Origin: Actinoplanes couchii
GTDB lineage: Bacteria > Actinomycetota > Actinomycetes > Mycobacteriales > Micromonosporaceae
DNA: 64,000 nucleotides
Assembly (NCBI RefSeq): GCF_016862075.1
Contig: NZ_BOMG01000056.1
Coordinates: 114,177-178,176, forward strand
Direction: 5' to 3'
Shown piece after piece: positions 61,041 to 64,000 of the stretch. The position numbers were made by a program, and so were the translations under genes. How positions within the stretch are numbered: the first letter of the stretch is position 1; each line of letters opens with the position of its first letter. The notes below the pieces were generated by a model. It did no database searches, had not been told where the DNA came from, and was given only the letters and a program-made list of their open reading frames with translations.

Positions 61041-61865
61041 ATGACATCGATCAGCGAGCGTCTCACCGACCTCGCCCACCGTCTGGCACAGCTGCTCGAC
61101 CCCGCCGACGAGAAACAACTCGCCGGCCTGCTCACCGCCGCGGGCTGGACCGCCGAGCCCAACGGACGCCACCGGCTGTTCCGCTCCGGGGACCTGGTCG
61201 CCTACACCCGCCCCGCCGAGGTCGTCGTCCACATCAAGGACTACGGGGTACCGAACCCCACCGCCGCCGACCTGATCTACCAGGAGTCCGAGGCGTTCGC
61301 CGCGAGCATCGCGGGGGAACTCGGCCTCCCATCGGCCGGAGCACTCGACGTCGACCCGCTGGACGGCTGGCACCACGACCCGTACCTGTTCCGGGCCGGG
61401 CACTGGACGGTCGCGATCGCCGACGTCCAGCAGGACACCGACCTGCCCCTGGTCGTCAGCGCCCACTTCGCCTGGGGCGCCGACCTCACCGGCCGGCTCA
61501 CCGCCCTGGCCCCGCCACCCGCCAACCGCGCAGCGCCGCGGCAACCCGACCCGGCGCTGCCCGCGGACTACCAGTGGCTCCTCGACGTCTACGGCACCAA
61601 ACCCATCGGCGGCATCCTCACCCTGCTCACCCCGGACCGGTTCACCACACCACCGGCGTCCCGGCGGCTCCCCGTCACGCCGGCTCACCTGCTCACCATG
61701 GCCACCACCGCGGACGGTGGATCGCTGGCCTGGGTGACCGAGTCGACGCGGCCCTGGGCGGAGGGCCCGCAGCCGGACAGCTGGGTGGTCGTGCTCGCCG
61801 GGGGTGGATCGGAGCAGAAGTACCCGTACGGGCTGCTGCGGTTTCTGGTCCTTGAACTGCTCTGA
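61041..61865 (+). CDS. Hypothetical protein with SUKH (SMI1/KNR4)-like C-terminal segment
   Basis: A 274-residue cytoplasmic protein. The N-terminal 180 residues match no family I know (SERLTDLAHRLAQLLDPADE then an unknown alpha/beta part with HFAWGADLTGRL). The C-terminal part begins LPADYQWLLDVYGTKPIGG, as SUKH domains do. SUKH proteins are often immunity proteins to contact-dependent or polymorphic toxins, but no toxin gene is adjacent. Start ATG 61041; CATGAT 6 nt upstream is weakly leaderless-like. It is divergent from the tetR operon. Confidence 0.5.
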   Translation: MTSISERLTDLAHRLAQLLDPADEKQLAGLLTAAGWTAEPNGRHRLFRSGDLVAYTRPAEVVVHIKDYGVPNPTAADLIYQESEAFAASIAGELGLPSAGALDVDPLDGWHHDPYLFRAGHWTVAIADVQQDTDLPLVVSAHFAWGADLTGRLTALAPPPANRAAPRQPDPALPADYQWLLDVYGTKPIGGILTLLTPDRFTTPPASRRLPVTPAHLLTMATTADGGSLAWVTESTRPWAEGPQPDSWVVVLAGGGSEQKYPYGLLRFLVLELL

Positions 61866-61880
61866 GAAACCCCGGAAAAC

Positions 61881-61919
61881 ACGAACCCGCCGTGAGCCAT
61901 CCGGCCCCGGCGGGTTCGT
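61881..61919. terminator. Bidirectional terminator between the SUKH-like gene and glyA
   Basis: ACGAACCCGCC (61881-61891) pairs with GGCGGGTTCGT (61909-61919), an 11-bp stem, with TTTC following on the plus strand. It separates convergent genes. Confidence 0.8.
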
Positions 61920-61938
61920 TTCGGTATCGCGAAGGCTC

Positions 61939-63366
61939 TTAACCCAGGTCGACCGTGGGGTAGAGCGGGAACGGGGCGAGCAGCTCGGTGGCCTGCTTGC
62001 TGATCCGGTCGGACAGGGCCGGGTCCAGGTTGAACTTGGCCTTCGAGCCCTCGGCCGGAGTGGTCGCGGTGAGGACCGTGTGGATCAGGTCGGCGATCTG
62101 GTCCATCTCGGCGACGCCCAGGCCACGGCTGGTCAGCGCCGGGGTGCCGACACGGATGCCGGAGGTGTACCAGGCGCCGTTCGGGTCGTTCGGGATCGCG
62201 TTGCGGTTCGTCACGATGCCGCTGTCCAGCAGCGCCTGCTCGGCCTGGCGGCCGGTGATGCCGAACGGGTGCACGTCGAGCAGCACCAGGTGGTTGTCGG
62301 TGCCGCCGGAGACCAGCTGCACACCCCGCTTGAGCAGCCCCTCGGCCAGCGCCTGGCTGTTGGTGACGATCTGCTGGGCGTAGGTGGCGAACTCCGGCCG
62401 GCGGGCCTCGGCGAACGCGATCGCCTTGGCGGCCATCACGTGCGGCAGCGGGCCACCGAGGACCATCGGGCAACCGCGGTCCACCTGCGGCGCCAGCTCC
62501 GGCTGGCAGAGCACGGCGCCACCACGCGGGCCGCGCAGGCTCTTGTGGGTGGTGGTGGTGACGATGTGCGCGTGCGGGATCGGGTTGTAGTCCCCGGTGA
62601 ACACGCCACCGGCGACCAGCCCGGCGAAGTGCGCCATGTCGACCATGAACGTGGCGCCGACCTCGTCCGCGATCTCGCGCATCTTCGCGAAGTTCACCTT
62701 GCGCGGGTACGCCGAGTAGCCACCGACGATGACCGCGGGCTTGAACTCCTTCGCCGACTCGAGCAGCGCCTTGTAGTCGATCTGGCCGGTGGCCTGGTCG
62801 ACGCCGTAGGAGCGCTGGTCGAACATCTTGCCGGAGATGTTCGGGCGGAAGCCGTGGGTGAGGTGACCGCCGGCGTCCAGGGACATGCCGAGCAGCCGCT
62901 GGTTGCCGAACGCCTGCCGCAGCTCGGCCCACTCGGCGTCGGTCAGGTCGTTGATCTGCCGCTTCTCGAACTTCTTCAGGAACGGCACCTCGACACGGTC
63001 GGCCAGGATCGCCCAGTAGGCGACCAGGTTCGCGTCGATGCCGGAGTGCGGCTGAACATACGCGTACGGCGCACCGAAGAGCTGTTTGGCGTGCTCGGCG
63101 GCGATGGACTCGACGGTGTCGACGTTCTGGCAGCCGGCGTAGAAACGACGGCCGACAGTGCCCTCCGCGTACTTGTCGGAAAGCCAGTTGCCCATCGCGA
63201 GGAGCACGGCCGGGGAGGCGTAGTTCTCACTCGCGATCAGCTTCAGCGACTCGCGCTGATCGGTCAGTTCCTTCGCGATCGCGTCAGCGATCCGCGGGTC
63301 GACCGTCCGGACCACCTCGAGCGCGGAACGGAAAGCGGTGGACTCGGCGTTCAACTCTGCAGACAT
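61939..63366 (-). CDS. glyA: Serine hydroxymethyltransferase
   Basis: A 475-residue PLP enzyme that converts serine and tetrahydrofolate to glycine and 5,10-methylene-THF. The N-terminal LIASENYASPAVL, YAEGTVGRRFYAG, VDMAHFAGLVAGG and the PLP-lysine loop TTTTHKSLRGPRGG (Lys near 276) are clear. It is longer than the usual 415-430: an extra segment near 119-162 (FLKKFEKRQINDLTDAEW, then a Leu/Asp-rich stretch) marks the long form found in some actinobacteria. The GTP-like start ATG 63366 has GGGAGG upstream. A ZTP riboswitch precedes the gene. Confidence 0.95.
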   Translation of the reverse strand: MSAELNAESTAFRSALEVVRTVDPRIADAIAKELTDQRESLKLIASENYASPAVLLAMGNWLSDKYAEGTVGRRFYAGCQNVDTVESIAAEHAKQLFGAPYAYVQPHSGIDANLVAYWAILADRVEVPFLKKFEKRQINDLTDAEWAELRQAFGNQRLLGMSLDAGGHLTHGFRPNISGKMFDQRSYGVDQATGQIDYKALLESAKEFKPAVIVGGYSAYPRKVNFAKMREIADEVGATFMVDMAHFAGLVAGGVFTGDYNPIPHAHIVTTTTHKSLRGPRGGAVLCQPELAPQVDRGCPMVLGGPLPHVMAAKAIAFAEARRPEFATYAQQIVTNSQALAEGLLKRGVQLVSGGTDNHLVLLDVHPFGITGRQAEQALLDSGIVTNRNAIPNDPNGAWYTSGIRVGTPALTSRGLGVAEMDQIADLIHTVLTATTPAEGSKAKFNLDPALSDRISKQATELLAPFPLYPTVDLG

Positions 63367-63393
63367 GGGACCTCCCTATCACGTAGCGAAGAG

Positions 63394-63480
63394 GCCCAGG
63401 CGCACGGCATGTCGTCGTCTCGACGGAGCCGCTCCCCGATGGTCAGCCCATCCGAACGCGCCAGTCACGGCCCGGACCCA
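63394..63480 (-). promoter_or_regulatory. ZTP (pfl) riboswitch upstream of glyA
   Basis: On the minus strand it reads GGGCCGTGACTGGCG, then GGATGGGCTGACCATCGGGG, AGCGGCTCC and finally GCCGTGCGCCTGGGC at the 3' end. The blocks GTGACTGGCG, ACCATCGGGGAGCG and GCGCCTGGGC are those of the pfl motif that binds ZTP/ZMP, a signal of low 10-formyl-THF. Its place before glyA fits. ZTP normally turns expression on. A GGGAGG ribosome site follows, about 25 nt past the switch. Confidence 0.9.
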
Positions 63481-63485
63481 GCATA
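63480..63485 (-). promoter_or_regulatory. -10 hexamer TATGCT of the glyA transcript
   Basis: TATGCT on the minus strand puts the expected start near 63473, a few nt before the first conserved stem of the ZTP riboswitch. Confidence 0.45.
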
Positions 63486-64000
63486 CCGAGCCGACCCCCG
63501 CTGCACACACCGTCGCGCTCACCACAATCTCGACGCGTCGTTATCCGCTCGTTATCCGCCGTCGAGAACCAGGCCGCACCCCGGCGCATCAGATCTGTCG
63601 CCGGCACTTCCGCACGCCGGCCCGGGCCGCTGTAGTCGAATCCTGTGCCGCCACGGGGGCGTGCACCGCATTCCACTGCAGCGGCCGATCAAAATCTTCT
63701 GCAGCGGCCGATCAAAATCTTCAAAGACATTCTTCGGATACGCCAGCACCTCCCACAGAAGCACCGGCATGTCCCCGGCTTCGCCGCTGGCGGCCCTCAC
63801 TCCCCAGGCCCCGCACACAAAAAAGCCCCGAAACCACACAGCCCGGAACCGCACAGCCCCGAACCGCACAGCCCGGACCCGCTCGCCCCGGGAATGCTTG
63901 TCCGGGAATGCCCGGTCCTGAGAAATGCTCGGCTCAGGAAACTCCCGCCAAAAAGTCCTGAAATTGAGTCGCTCCGGAAATGCAGAAAGGCCCACCCGAG
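63486..64000. other. Gene-poor intergenic end of the window
   Basis: Across 515 bp I see no supported gene. It holds a 23-bp tandem direct repeat (63677-63722) and 15-bp degenerate units GCACAGCCC(C/G)GAACC at about 63840-63885. Open frames on both strands have repeat-derived composition. Confidence 0.6.
63677..63722. repeat. Exact 23-bp tandem direct repeat
   Basis: TGCAGCGGCCGATCAAAATC plus TTC occurs twice back to back (63677-63699 and 63700-63722). It is AT-richer than its surroundings. Confidence 0.85.

Noticed and set aside
61041..61865. Immunity gene of a toxin system
   Set aside because: A SUKH-like segment alone does not show this; no toxin or secretion gene is adjacent.
63677..63722. 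CRISPR or attachment site
   Set aside because: Only two back-to-back copies with no spacer and no cas or integrase gene; a simple tandem duplication is more likely.
63552..63995. Minus-strand frame in the terminal gap
   Set aside because: Its sequence is built of repeats (AVRF/RAVWF motifs from the 15-bp units) with no ribosome site, so coding is not supported.

Overview
The window is a high-GC chromosomal segment from a filamentous actinobacterium. Long GC-rich genes, GTG starts, DUF397, DUF3040 and DUF3107 proteins, an Rpf-type muralytic protein behind a c-di-AMP riboswitch, and an LCP cell-wall ligase all fit Actinobacteria. The mix of secreted carbohydrate-active proteins, a chemoreceptor and many two-component genes suggests Micromonosporaceae (Actinoplanes-like). 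That family-level placement is inference from gene content, not from a marker gene. About 50 protein genes, one tRNA and several regulatory RNAs can be supported. No insertion sequence, prophage or CRISPR array was seen, and the region looks like ordinary chromosome with accessory loci.

Layout. 1-6.5 kb: 3' end of a DUF3107 gene, a DEAD-box RNA helicase with a long low-complexity tail, a SAM methyltransferase, a membrane-anchored His-rich protein, a conserved hypothetical and a GNAT. 6.6-16 kb: a RecQ-like helicase fused to a phosphoribosyltransferase-like tail and flanked by DnaA-box-like 9-mers, a DUF3052-like protein, two SDRs, a Ser/Thr kinase with a cellulose-binding-like ectodomain, a membrane-fused spermidine-synthase-like protein and a secreted coiled-coil protein. 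16.2-20.7 kb: a tightly overlapping operon of REC-PP2C phosphatase, CHASE3 histidine kinase, single-domain response regulator and inositol-monophosphatase-like enzyme. 20.7-31.2 kb: a zinc-ribbon protein, M28 peptidase, Smr and TPR proteins, an OmpR-type two-component pair, DAHP synthase behind an aromatic-codon attenuator, and a YkcB/YkcC-like glycosyltransferase pair. 31.2-39.7 kb: small membrane proteins, a 1610-residue secreted nuclease/5'-nucleotidase, an LCP protein, tRNA-Arg(CCU) and an Rpf-LysM protein. 40-53 kb: a saccharopine-dehydrogenase-like reductase, GNAT, winged-helix protein, rhamnogalacturonan lyase, a secreted beta-propeller-like protein, an MFS permease, LuxR-type regulator, epimerase, chemoreceptor and LacI regulator. 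54-63.4 kb: S-adenosylhomocysteinase behind an SAH riboswitch, a DUF4142/Na+:H+ antiporter operon, a TetR-ABC export operon, and serine hydroxymethyltransferase behind a ZTP riboswitch.

Themes. Four metabolic or cell-wall genes are each governed by a different RNA device: an aromatic attenuator, and c-di-AMP, SAH and ZTP riboswitches. AhcY and GlyA both belong to one-carbon metabolism. Several genes look leaderless, with a TANNNT -10 hexamer 6-7 nt before the start codon. Intergenic gaps are repeatedly filled by locus-specific, decayed short tandem repeats, and similar repeats lengthen the tails of several coding sequences. I did not find a wholly novel multi-gene system. The best candidates for new biology are the CHASE3/PP2C/IMPase operon, the recQ locus with DnaA boxes, the kinase with a CBM-like ectodomain, and the small membrane protein divergent from the OmpR-type pair.
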